Source: Pterois miles (lineage: Eukaryota; Chordata; Actinopteri; Perciformes; Scorpaenidae). Taken from it: 64,000 nucleotides of DNA. The stretch lies in the NCBI GenBank assembly GCA_947000775.1, contig CAMQGK010000052.1, positions 35,889,501-35,953,500 of the forward strand. Reading direction: 5' to 3'. The notes beneath the pieces are model-generated. The model had not been told where the DNA came from. It made no database searches and saw only the letters and a list, made by a program, of their open reading frames with translations. The position numbers and the translations under genes were made by a program. Shown here in pieces: positions 29,181 through 39,800 of this stretch (positions within the stretch are counted from its first letter, which is position 1; the number at the start of each line of letters is the position of its first letter).

Positions 29181-32146
29181 TACATGCTATAATACGACCG
29201 TTTTCATGATTTTTTTCAACATCAAAAAAATTTGCCGTTTTCATCGAAAAATTTCGACATACTATACTATGACGTTTTTTTTTTTATAAAATTTTCCAAA
29301 ATTTCACGAAATGACTTTTTTCCACCATAGAATCATTTTACATGCTATAATAGGACAGATTTCATGATTTTTTTCAACATCAAACAAATTTTATGTTTTC
29401 ATCGAAAAATTTCGACATACTATACTATGACATTTTTTTGTAAAATTTTCCAATATTTCACGAAATGATTTTTTTCCACCATAGAATCATTTTACATGCT
29501 ATAATACGACAGTTTTCATGATTTTTTTCAGCATCAAAAAAAAATTGACGTTTTCTTTGAAAAATTTCGACATACTATACTATGACATTTTTTTTGTAAA
29601 ATTTTCCAATATTTCACGAAATGACTTTTTTCCACCATAGATTCATTTTACATGCTATAATACGACCGTTTTCATGATTTTTTTCAACATCAAAACAATT
29701 TGACGTTTTCATCGAAAAATTTCGACATACTATACTATGACTCTTTTTTTTTTATAAAATTTTCCAAAATTTCACGAAATGACTTTTTTCCACCATAGAA
29801 TCATTTTACATGCTATAATACGACAGTTTTCATGATTTTTTTCAACATCAAAAAAATTTGACGTTTTCATCGAAAAATTTCGACATACTATACTATGACT
29901 TTTTTTTTTTGTAAAATTTTCCAACATTTCACGAAATGACTTTTTTCCACCGTGTAATCATTTTACATGCTATAATACGACAGTTTTCATGATTTTTTTC
30001 AACATCAAAAAAAATTGACGTTTTCATCGAAAAATTTCGACATACTATACTATGACTTTTTTTTTAAAATATTTTCCAACATTTCACGAAATGACTTTTT
30101 TCCACCATAGAATCATTTTACATGCTATAATGGGACAGTTTTCATGATTTTTTTCAACATCAAAAAAATTTGCCGTTTTCATCGAAAAATTTCAACATAC
30201 TATACTATGACTCTTTTTTATTGTAAAATTTTCCAACATTTCACGAAATGACTTTTTTCCACCATAGAATCATTTTACATGCTATAATACGACCGTTTTC
30301 ATGATTTTTTTCAACATCAAAAAAATTTGACGTTTTCATCGAAAAATTTCGACATACTATACTATGACTTTTTTTTTGTAAAATTTTCCAACATTTCACA
30401 AAATGACTTTATTCCACCATAGAATCATTTTACATTCCATAATACGACAGTTTTCATAATTTTTTTCAGCATCAAAAAGAATTGACATTTTCATCGAAAA
30501 ATTTCGACAGACTATACTACGACTCTTTTTTTTTTTGTAAAATTTTCCAACATTTCACGAAATGACTTTTTTCCACCATGGAATCATTTTACTTGCTATA
30601 ATACGACAGTTTTCATGATTTTTTTCAACATCAAAAAAATTTGCCGTTTACATCGAAAAATTTCGACATACTATACTATGACGTTTTTTTTTTATAAAAT
30701 TTTCCAAAATTTCACGAAATGACTTTTTTCCACCATAGAATCATTTTACATGCTATAATACGACAGTTTTCATGATTTTTTTCAACATCAAAAAAATTTG
30801 ACGTTTTCATCGAAAAATTTCGACATACTATACTATGACTTCTTTTTTTTTGTAAAATTTTCCAACATTTCACGAAATGACTTTTTTCCACCATAGAATC
30901 ATTTTACATGCTATAATACGACAGTTTTCATGATTTTTTTCAACATCATAAAAATTTGACGTTTTCATCGAAAAATTTCGACATACTATACTATGACTCT
31001 TTTTTTTGTAAAATTTTCCAACATTTCACGAAATGACTTTTTTCCACCATAGAATCATTTTACATTCTATAATAGGACAGTTTTCATGATTTTTTTCAAC
31101 ATCAAAAAAATTTTATGTTTTCATCGAAAAATTTCGACATACTATACTATGGCGTTTTTTTTGTAAAATTTTCATACATTTCACGAAATGACTTTTTTCC
31201 ACCATAGAATCATTTTACATGCTATAATAGGAGAGTTTTCATGATTTTTTTTAACATCAGAAAAATTTGACGTTTTCATCGAAAAATTTCGACATACTAT
31301 ACTATGACATTTTTTTGTAAAATTTTCCAATATTTCACGAAATGACTTTTTTCCACCATAGAATCATCTTACATGCTATAATACGACCGTTTTCATGACT
31401 TTTTTCAGCATCAAAAAAAAATTGACGTTTTCTTTGAAAAATTTCGACATACTATACTATGACTTTTTTTTTTATAAAATTTTCCAAAATTTCACGAAAT
31501 GACTTTTTTCCACCATAGAATCATTTTACATGCTATAATACGACAGTTTTCATGATTTTTTTCAACATCAAAAAAATTTGACGTTTTCATCGAAAAATTT
31601 CGACATACTATACTATGACTTTTTTTTTTTGTAAAATTTTCCAACATTTCACGAAATGACTTTTTTCCACCATAGAATCATTTTACATGCTATAATACGA
31701 CAGTTTTCATGATTTTTTTCAACATCAAAAAAATTTGACGTTTTCATCGAAAAATTTCGACATACTATACTATGACTTTTTTTTTTATAAAATTTTCCAA
31801 AATTTCACGAAATGACTTTTTTCAACCATAGAATCATTTTACATGCTATAATAGGACAGTTTTCATGATTTTTTTCAACATCAAACAAATTTTGTTTTCA
31901 TCGAAAAATTTCGACATACTATACTGACGTTTTTTTTTTTATAAAATTTTCCAACATTTCACGAAATGACTTTTTTCCACCATGGAATCATTTTACTTGC
32001 TATAATACGACAGTTTTCATGATTTTTTTCAACATCAAAAAAATTTGCCGTTTACATCGAAAAATTTCGACATACTATACTATGACTTTTTTTTTTTATA
32101 AAATTTTCCAAAATTTCACGAAATGACTTTTTTCCACCATAGAATA

Positions 32147-32160
32147 CCCCCCCCCCCTTT
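32147..32160. repeat. Poly(C) interruption in a satellite monomer
   Basis: A run of eleven C followed by TTT interrupts the monomer between AGAAT and CATTTTACATG. No other monomer has it. It is either a private expansion or an assembly or base-calling artefact. Confidence 0.8.
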
Positions 32161-33364
32161 CATTTTACATGCTATAATACGACAGTTTTCATGATTTTTT
32201 TCAACATCAAAAAAATTTGACGTTTTCATCGAAAAATTTCGACATACTATACTATGACTGTTTTTTTTGTAAAATTTTCCAACATTTCACGAAATGACTT
32301 TTTTCCACCATAGCATCATTTTACATGCTGTAATACAACCGTTTTCATGATTTTTTTCAACATCAAAAAGAATTGACATTTTCATCGAAAAATTTCGACA
32401 GACTATACTATGACTTTTTTTTTTTTTTTGTAAAATTTTCTAACATTTCACGAAATGACTTTTTTCCACTCTGGAATCATTTTACTTGCTGTAATATGAC
32501 AGTTTTCATTATTTTTTTCAACATCAAAAAAATTTGATATTTTCATCGAAAAATTTCGACATACTATACATGACGTTTTTTTTTTATATAAAATTTTCCA
32601 AAATTTCACGAAATGACTTTTTTCCACCATAGAATCATTTTACATTCTATAATACGACAGTTTTCATGATTTTTTTCAACAAAAAAATTTGACATTTTCA
32701 TCGAAAAATTTCGACATACTATACTATGACTTTTTTTTTTTTTGTAAAATTTTCCAACATTTCACGAAATGACTTTTTTCCAAAGTAGAATCATTTTACA
32801 TGCTATAATAGGACAGTTTTCATGATTTTTTTCAACATCAAACATATTTGATGTTTTCATAGAAAAATTTCAACATACTATATACTATGACGTTTTTTTG
32901 TAAAATTTTCATACTATTTCACGAAATGACTTTTTTCTACCATAGAATCATTTTACATGTTATAATAGGACAGTTTTCATGATTTTTTTCAACATCAAAA
33001 AAAAAATTGACGTTTTCATCGAAAAATTTCGACATACTATACTTTGACTTTTTTTTTTTTAATAAAATTTTCCAAAATTTCACGAAATGACTTTTTTCTA
33101 CCATAGAATCATTTTACACACTATAATACGACCGTTTTCATGATTTTTTTCAACATCAAAAAAAAAATTGACGTTTTCATCGAAAAATTTCGTCATACTA
33201 TACTATGACATTTTTTTTTTTTTTTTTAAATTTTCCAACATTTCATGAAATGACTTTTTTCCACCATAGAATCATTTTACATGCTATAATGGGACAGTTT
33301 TCATGATTTTTTTCAGCATCAAACAAATTTGATGCTTTCATCGAAAAATTTCGACATACTATAC

Positions 33365-33571
33365 TGTTGAACACTGTTGCTCTTGAATGTGCTCTTGATT
33401 GATTGTCTCTGGGGGTGTGGTCATGTTGGATCCAGGTGTAGCAAATCAATGAAAGACTGCATGTCCCTGCCATGCCACTCTCTCCCTCAGTGTGTGCATG
33501 CCGGTCAAATGTAACCGATGGCTACTTGTCTTTATTCCTCCATGTTTTAGTCGGCTTTCCATACCTTTACT
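33365..33571 (+). other. Leader or possible 5' LTR remnant of the copia element
   Basis: This unique, non-satellite sequence lies between the last satellite base and the gag start. It starts TGTTGAACACTG. It contains no clear TATA box or tRNA primer-binding site that I can identify, so it may be part of an LTR, the untranslated leader, or both. Confidence 0.45.
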
Positions 33572-35401
33572 ATGGCAGCTTCAACAGGTTATGGGCCCAG
33601 AAAGGAGTTTGGAAGTCGATGGAATCGTTTATGTTTTGATGGAGATGAGAAAAACTATGAACTGTGGGAAACAAAGTTTCTGGCACACCTGTGCCTGCTT
33701 AATTTGAAGGGCACCATCCTGAGTGAACCACCTGGTGAGACCAGTGAGGATGCAGCAGATGATGCAGAGAAAAATGAAGAAGCGTATGCTGAACTTATAC
33801 AACTACTGGATGATAAAAGTCTGTCCCTGGTGATGAGAGATGCAGCTGATGATGGCAGAAAGGCGCTAAAGATTCTGAGAGAACATTATGCTGGTAAGGG
33901 GAAACCACGAGTGATCAGCTTGTACACAGAGCTTACATCTCTTCAGAAAGCTGTTAATGAGAGCGTCACAGATTATGTCATACGTGCAGAGACTGCTATT
34001 ACAGCATTGAGAAATGCAGAAGAAACTTTGAGTGATGGCTTGTTGATTGCAATGATTCTGAAGGGCCTGCCAGACTCATTTAAGCCATTCTCCATCCACA
34101 TAACCCAAAGTGATGAAAAGTTAACCTTCACAGAATTTAAAACAAAGCTGAGGAGCTATGAGAGCACAGAAAAATTCAATGCTGCTTGCTCCGAAGATGA
34201 CAGTGTGATGAAGGTGAGAGGAAAAGACAGCTGGAACGTGAAACTGACCTGTTTTAACTGTGGACAGAGGGGCCATAAGGCTGTGGAGTGCACTTCTGCT
34301 ACAGGTGAGCACAGAGAACAGCGACAGTGCTGCAGTTTGTGCAAGAGTTCCACACACAAGGATGCAAACTGCAGGCGGAGAAAGCGGGACAAGGTGAAGC
34401 GAGCTGTGGATGAGGAGGACCAAACGTTTGCTTTCAAGGTGGGCCAAGTGGATGAAGTCCTGGGCGTGAAGAAAAAAGGCCTCATGGTGGATACAGGGGC
34501 CACATCACACATTATAAGAGACATTGCCCAGTTCAAAGACTTTGACAAAAGTTTCCAGCCACATAAGCACGTCCTGGAGCTGGCTGATGGAGAGAGGACC
34601 AGCGGCATCGCCCTGAAGAAAGGTACAGCCAGAGTTCACCTGAGAGACAACAAAGGTCAAGTGGTGGAAACGACGCTGATGGGGGCGCTGTACGTCCCAT
34701 CTTTTCCACAGGACATCTTCTCAGTGAAGGCGGCGACGACCCAGGGTGCAACAGTCATCTTCAAGGAAGGTCAGAACAGACTCATTCACAAGAACGGTGT
34801 AACATTTGACATCCAGGCGTATGATAGACTCTTCTATTTAAACACTGTTACAGATGATGTTGATCAATGTCATGGGTGTTATGATGTTCAAACGTGGCAT
34901 GAAATTCTAGGCCACTGTAATTATGAAGATGTGTTACAGTTGGAAGGTGTCACAGAGGGAATGAAAATTAAAGGTAAAACTCAAGTGTCTAATCTGCAAT
35001 GTGAAGTGTGCACACAAGGTAAATTTACTCAAAACAGAAATAGGGAGGCAGATGAAAAAGCTAAAGTTGCACTTGAACTTGTACACACAGACTTAGCTGG
35101 ACCGATAGAGCCGATAGCAAAAGATGGGTTCAAATATATCTTAGCATTCACTGATGACTATTCAGGTGCAATATTCACATATTTCCTGAAAGCTAAGAGT
35201 GATACAGTCAAAGGTACACAGAAGTTCATTGCAGACATCGCACCTTATGGTAAAATTAAGTGTATTAGATCAGATAATGGCACAGAGTTTACATCTAGTG
35301 AATTTCAATCCCTTCTCAGCAAAAATGCCATCAGACATGAAACCTCAGCCCCCTATTCACCCCATCAGAATGGGACAGCTGAGAGGAGCTGGAGAACTTA
35401 G
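33572..35401 (+). CDS. Copia gag-protease-integrase polyprotein, broken by an in-frame stop
   Basis: The ORF encodes 609 residues. Residues ~20-200 are a UBN2/copia-type gag region. Two zinc knuckles follow: CX2CX4HX4C at C227, C230, H235, C240 and again at C254, C257, H262, C267. The aspartic protease motif DTGA is at 307-310. The GAG-pre-integrase zinc site HHCC is H443, H448, C477, C480. The integrase core has D506 (HTDLAG), D568 (RSDNGTEF) and E604 (NGTAER), with 35 residues between D568 and E604 as in copia DD35E integrases. A TAG at 35399-35401 ends the frame inside integrase, although integrase-like codons continue in the same frame. In copia elements this polyprotein packages RNA, matures the particle and inserts cDNA. 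This copy cannot make reverse transcriptase and is inactive. Start chosen: ATGGCAGCT, the first ATG that keeps the whole gag. Confidence 0.92.
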   Translation: MAASTGYGPRKEFGSRWNRLCFDGDEKNYELWETKFLAHLCLLNLKGTILSEPPGETSEDAADDAEKNEEAYAELIQLLDDKSLSLVMRDAADDGRKALKILREHYAGKGKPRVISLYTELTSLQKAVNESVTDYVIRAETAITALRNAEETLSDGLLIAMILKGLPDSFKPFSIHITQSDEKLTFTEFKTKLRSYESTEKFNAACSEDDSVMKVRGKDSWNVKLTCFNCGQRGHKAVECTSATGEHREQRQCCSLCKSSTHKDANCRRRKRDKVKRAVDEEDQTFAFKVGQVDEVLGVKKKGLMVDTGATSHIIRDIAQFKDFDKSFQPHKHVLELADGERTSGIALKKGTARVHLRDNKGQVVETTLMGALYVPSFPQDIFSVKAATTQGATVIFKEGQNRLIHKNGVTFDIQAYDRLFYLNTVTDDVDQCHGCYDVQTWHEILGHCNYEDVLQLEGVTEGMKIKGKTQVSNLQCEVCTQGKFTQNRNREADEKAKVALELVHTDLAGPIEPIAKDGFKYILAFTDDYSGAIFTYFLKAKSDTVKGTQKFIADIAPYGKIKCIRSDNGTEFTSSEFQSLLSKNAIRHETSAPYSPHQNGTAERSWRT

Positions 35402-35533
35402 CTTGAAATGGCAAGATGCATGTTGAGTGAGAGTAACCTACCAAAAATGTTATGGACATATGCAGTACAGACTGCTGCTGTTATTCGCAACAGGTGTTAT
35501 AACAGACGTGTAGGACAGACTCCATATTATATG
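35402..35533 (+). pseudogene. Integrase continuation after the stop codon
   Basis: Immediately after the TAG, in the same frame, the codons read through EMARCML and on to GQTPYYMV, which is typical copia integrase C-terminal sequence. It then runs directly into satellite sequence at about 35534. The premature stop and the loss of everything downstream show this copy is a fossil. Confidence 0.85.
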
Positions 35534-35612
35534 GTGACGTTTTTTGTAAAATTTTCCAACATTTCACGAAATGACTTGTTTCCACCATAGAATTGTTTTA
35601 CATGCTATAATA
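35534..35612 (+). repeat. Half satellite monomer, plus orientation
   Basis: The sequence from GACGTTTTTTGTAAAATTTT to GCTATAATACG matches the main satellite in the same orientation, with a few private changes (GACTTGTTTCC, AATTGTTTTAC). It ends abruptly at 35612, where the next bases belong to the opposite strand of the monomer. Confidence 0.9.
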
Positions 35613-36370
35613 CGTCATAGTATAGTATGTCGAAAAATTTCATCAAAAACAGTCATATTATATTATGTTAAACAATATTATGATAAAAAGTCAAATTATA
35701 TTAGGTTGAAAAAAATTCATGAAAAAAGTCATATTATAGTATTTCGAAAAATTTCATGAAAAACAGGTCTTAATACTGAATCTTTAAAAATGTTAACAGT
35801 CATATTTTAGTTTGTAAAAAGGTATTATGATAAAATTATTGTATGTTAAACAATATATATAGTATGTTAAGTCATAACATATAACATGTTAAAAATATAT
35901 TATAACATATCAAAAATATAGTATAGTATGTTAAAAATATAGTATAGCATGTTAAAAATAATATAGTATAGTATGTTAAAAAAATTCATAGTATAACATG
36001 TTAATATAGTATGGCATGTTAAAAATATAGTATAACATGTCAAAAAACTCATAGTATGTCGAAAAAAAAGTCAGCATAGCATGTCAATATAAGTAAGACA
36101 TAGTATAGTATGTCAAAAAAGTAATAAAAAACTCATAGTATAGTATGCCGAAAAAGTAATACAGTCATAGTATAGTATGTCAAATAAAGTAATTAAAAAC
36201 TCATCGTATGGCATGTCAATAAAAGTAAGCTATAGCATAGTATGTGAAAAAATAATTAAAAAAAAGCCATAGTTTAGTATGTCGCAAAAGTTTTTTGTTG
36301 GTTTTTTTTACTTTTTTGTAGTTTCATCAGTATCTCATAGAACAGTATGTGATAAATTTGTTTATATAGT
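35613..36370 (-). repeat. Degenerate inverted satellite-related repeats (~35-40 bp units)
   Basis: TCATAGTATAGTATGTCG at 35613 is the reverse complement of the array's CGACATACTATACTATGA. From here units of about 38 bp follow, each starting GTCATATTATATTATG, GTCAAATTATATTAGG, GTCATATTATAGTATT and so on, then A-rich sequence. They become more divergent toward 36370. These simple units resemble each quarter of the main monomer. The segment lies downstream of the vps26c 3' end. Confidence 0.85.
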
Positions 36371-36718
36371 ATAGTATGTGATAAACAGCCTCGTATACTC
36401 TTGTGTTTGAGCTGGTCCATCCTCTGAGGACCTTTAGTACCAGTTTTCTTTGTTTTTATTTTATTTATCTATTTATTAATGACAGTCATCATCGTGGACT
36501 GCAAGAACAGAAACTTTCAATAATTTAATTTTAAAAATTTGCAATTTATTAAAGTCAAATATAACTTTCCAAAATAAAGAAAAGGAACAGTCTGTGAGAC
36601 TTGTGGTCATATACATGAATATTAATGAGAGGGTTAGGGTTAGAATTTAAAGTCAGATGATTGGTAGTACTAGACAAAGTACTGTGTTGTGGCAGCGCTG
36701 CAGCTCCGTGACATGACC
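36371..36718 (-). other. vps26c: vps26c 3' UTR and downstream flank
   Basis: This is mostly unique AT-rich sequence between the stop codon of vps26c and the repeat field. It holds a likely polyadenylation signal at 36545-36550. The right-hand part is probably transcribed as 3' UTR and the left part is downstream flank. The exact mRNA end cannot be seen. Confidence 0.55.
36545..36550 (-). promoter_or_regulatory. vps26c: Candidate polyadenylation signal AATAAA for vps26c
   Basis: TTTATT on the plus strand reads AATAAA on the coding strand, about 170 nt after the stop codon, a plausible 3' UTR length. Other TTTATT motifs lie near 36456-36475, so the choice is tentative. Confidence 0.5.
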
Positions 36719-36801
36719 TCAGACTCTGCACAGCTTCAGAGGAAAGTTCTCTGTGATCAGGTGATCATCATGAAGCACGATGACAACGTTGACCTCAAAC
36801 T
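36719..36801 (-). CDS. vps26c: vps26c exon 8, terminal coding exon (residues 271-297)
   Basis: On the minus strand the acceptor TCCTTGCAG is followed by AG completing Glu271, then FEVNVVIVLHDDHLIT, ENFPLKLCRV and TGA at 36721-36719. This matches the conserved VPS26C C-terminus, and the phase fits exon 7 exactly. The exon is isolated from the rest of the gene by the 22-bp minisatellite and lies about 1.1 kb from the satellite orientation switch. Confidence 0.94.
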
Positions 36802-39800
36802 CTGCAAGGACAGAAACAGACGTCGTAACATGGCGAAAAACGAGGAGCTGGAATCAAATACCTGAAATACCACCCAGCCTGGAGGTGGGTCCCACTGCCC
36901 CAGTGCTACTCCTACGCCTTCAATCAAATACCTGGAATCAAATACCTGAAATACCACCCAGCCTGGAGGTGGGTCCCACTGCCCCAGTGCTACTCCTACG
37001 CCTTCAATCAAATACCTGGAATCAAATACCTTTAAAGTCAATATAGTGTCATTAAAATATCATGAAAAGTCAGTATGTAAAATGCCATAGTGTAGTATGT
37101 CAAAGGTCATAGTGTAGTATGTCAAAGGTCATAGTGTAGTATGTAAAATGTCGTAGTGTAGTATGTAACATGTCATAGTGTAGTATGTAACATGTCATAG
37201 TGTAGTATGTAACATGTCATAGTGTAGTATGTAACATGTCGTAGTGTAGTATGTCAAAGGTCATAGTGTAGTATGTAACATGTCATAGTGTAGTATGTCA
37301 AAGGTCATAGTGTAATATGTCAAAGGTCATAGTGTAGTATGTAACATGTCATAGTGTAGTATGTCAAAGGTCATAGTGTAGTATGTAACATGTCATAGTG
37401 TAGTATGTAACATGTCATAGTGTAGTATGTCAAAGGTCATAGTGTAGTATGTCAAAGGTCATAGTGTAGTATGTCAAAGGTCATAGTGTAGTATGTCAAA
37501 GGTCATAGTGTAGTATGTAACATGTCTAGTGTAGTATGTAACATGTCATAGTGTAGTATGTCAAAGGTCATAGTGTAGTATGTCAAAGAAATAAAAGTCT
37601 AGTGAATAGTAACAGTCATAGTGTAGTATGTAACATGTCATAGTGTAGTATGTCAAAGGTCATAGTGTAGTATGTAACATGTCGTAGTGTAGTATGTAAC
37701 ATGTCGTAGTGTAGTATGTAACATGTCATAGTGTAGTATGTAACATGTCATAGTGTAGTATGTAACATGTCGTAGTGTAGTATGTAACATGTCGTAGTGT
37801 AGTATGTAACATGTCGTAGTGTAGTATGTAACATGTCATAGTGTAGTATGTCAAAGGTCATAGTGTAGTATGTCAAAGGTCATAGTGTAGTATGTCAAAG
37901 GTCATAGTGTAGTATGTAACATGTCATAGTGTAGTATGTCAAAGGTCATAGTGTAGTATGTAACATGTCATAGTGTAGTATGTAACATGTCATAGTGTAG
38001 TATGTAACATGTCATAGTGTAGTATGTCAAAGGTCATAGTGTAGTATGTCAAAGGTCATAGTGTAGTATGTCAAAGGTCATAGTGTAGTATGTAACATGT
38101 CATAGTGTAGTATGTCAAAGGTCATAGTGTAGTATGTAACATGTCATAGTGTAGTATGTAAAATGTCGTAGTGTAGTATGTAAAATGTCGTAGTATTTAA
38201 AATGCCATAGTGTAGTATGTCAAATGCCATAGTATAGTATGTAAAATGTTAGTATAGTATGTAAAATGTTAGTATAGTATGTAAAATGCCATAGTGTAGT
38301 ATGTAAAATGTCGTGTAGTATTTAAAATGCCATAGTGTAGTATTTAAAATGCCGTAGTGTAGTATGTAAAATGTCGTAGTGTAGTATGTAAAATGTCGTA
38401 GTGTAATATGTAAAATGTCGTAGTGTAGTACGTAAAATGTCGTAGTGTAGTATGTAAAATGCCATAGTGTAGTATGTAAAATGTCGTAGTGTAGTATGTA
38501 AAATGTCATAGTGTAGTATGTAAAATGTCGTAGTGTAGTATGTAAAATGTCGTAGTGTAGTATGTAAAATGTTAGTATAGTATGTAAAATGCCGTAGTGT
38601 AGTATGTAAAATGTCGTAGTGTAGTATTTAAAATGTCATAGTGTAGTATTTAAAATGTCATAGTGTAGTATGTAAAATGTCATAGTGTAGTATGTAAAAT
38701 GCCATAGTGTAGTATGTAAAATGCCATAGTATAGTATGTAAAATGCCATAGTGTAGTATGTAAAATGTCGTAGTGTAGTATGTAAAATGTCGTAGTGTAG
38801 TATGTAAAATGCCGTAGTGTAGTATGTAAAATGTTAGTGTAGTATGTAAAATGTCATAGTGTAGTATGTAAAATGCCGTAGTGTAGTATGTAAAATGTTA
38901 GTATAGTATGTAAAATGCCGGAGTGTAGTATGTAAAATGCCGTAGTGTAGTATGTAAAATGCCGTAGTGTAGTATGTAAAATGTCATAGTGTAGTATTTA
39001 AAATGCCATAGTGTAGTATGTAAAATGCCATAGTGTAGTATGTAAAATGCCATAGTGTAGTATGTAAAATGCCATAGTGTAGTATGTAAAATGCCATAGT
39101 GTAGTATGTAAAATGCCATAGTGTAGTATGTAAAATGTCATAGTGTAGTATGTAAAATGTTAGTATAGTATGTAAAATGCCATAGTGTAGTATGTAAAAT
39201 GCCATAGTGTAGTATGTAAAATGTTAGTATAGTATGTAAAATGCCATAGTGTAGTATGTAAAATGCCGTAGTGTAGTATGTAAAATGTTAGTATAGTATG
39301 TAAAATGCCGTAGTGTTGTATGTAAAATGCCGTAGTGTAGTATGTAAAATGCCTTGTGTAGTATGTAAAATGTCGTAGTGTAGTATTTAAAATGCCATAG
39401 TGTAGTATGTAAAATGTCGTAGTATTTAAAATGCCATAGTGTAGTATGTAAAATGCCATAGTGTAGTATTTAAAATGTCGTAGTGTAGTATTTAAAATGC
39501 CAAGTATTAATAATAAAATAGTGTAGTATGTAAAATGTCGTAGTGTAGTATGTAAAATGCCATAGTGTAGTATGTAAAATGCCGTAGTGTAGTATGTAAA
39601 ATGCCGTAGTGTAGTATGTAAAATGTTAGTATAGTATGTAAAATGCCATAGTGTAGTATGTAAAATGCCGTAGTGTAGTATGTAAAATGTTGTAGTGTAG
39701 TATGTAAAATGTCGTAGTGTAGTATGTAAAATGCCATAGTGTAGTATGTAAAATGTTAGTATAGTATGTAAAATGCCGTAGTGTAGTATGTAAAATGCCG

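Larger units (their letters stand above)
1..33364. repeat. AT-rich satellite array, ~157-bp monomer, ~210 copies
   Basis: The same monomer recurs without a break. The landmark ACTATACTATGAC appears at 1, 161, 469, 626, 785, 942 and 1103, giving a period of about 155-161 bp. On the plus strand each monomer runs: ACTATACTATGAC, a T-tract of about 6-18 bases, AAAATTTTCCAACATTTCAC, GAAATGACTTTTTTCCACC, ATAGAATCATTTTACATGC, TATAATACGAC or TATAATAGGAC, GTTTTCATGATTTTTTTCAAC, and a final GTTTTCATCGAAAAATTTCG. Most length variation is in the T-tract. Diagnostic single-base variants recur at kilobase spacings, which shows higher-order duplication. Monomers at about 29.4-33.3 kb carry more private changes, as expected at an array edge. 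The many 60-100 codon ORFs here are repeat translations, not genes. I see no CENP-B-box-like motif. A centromeric or pericentromeric role is possible but not shown. Confidence 0.98.
33365..35533 (+). mobile_element. Truncated Ty1/copia-type LTR retrotransposon inserted in the satellite
   Basis: Satellite sequence stops after CATACTATACT and resumes near 35534 with GACGTTTTTTG, the next part of the monomer, so the element splits one monomer. Between these points lie about 207 bp of leader, then one ORF with the copia order gag, protease, integrase. Everything 3' of integrase (reverse transcriptase, RNase H, 3' LTR) is missing. The insert begins with TG at 33365, as LTRs do, but with no second LTR the LTR cannot be confirmed. 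Base composition is near-balanced, in sharp contrast to the AT-rich satellite. Confidence 0.93.

Noticed and set aside
1..33364. CRISPR-like regular repeats
   Set aside because: Repeats are contiguous without unique spacers, in a vertebrate genome; this is a satellite.
649..33473. Dozens of 60-100 codon ORFs in the satellite on both strands
   Set aside because: They are translations of the tandem monomer, share the same peptide in phase with the repeat, and break wherever the T-tract length changes.
33492..34751. Short ORFs overlapping the copia element in other frames
   Set aside because: Shadows of the gag-protease-integrase frame, with no motifs of their own.
36631..36643. GGGTTAGGGTTAG, telomere-like
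   Set aside because: Only two copies inside unique 3' flank sequence; not enough to call an interstitial telomere.
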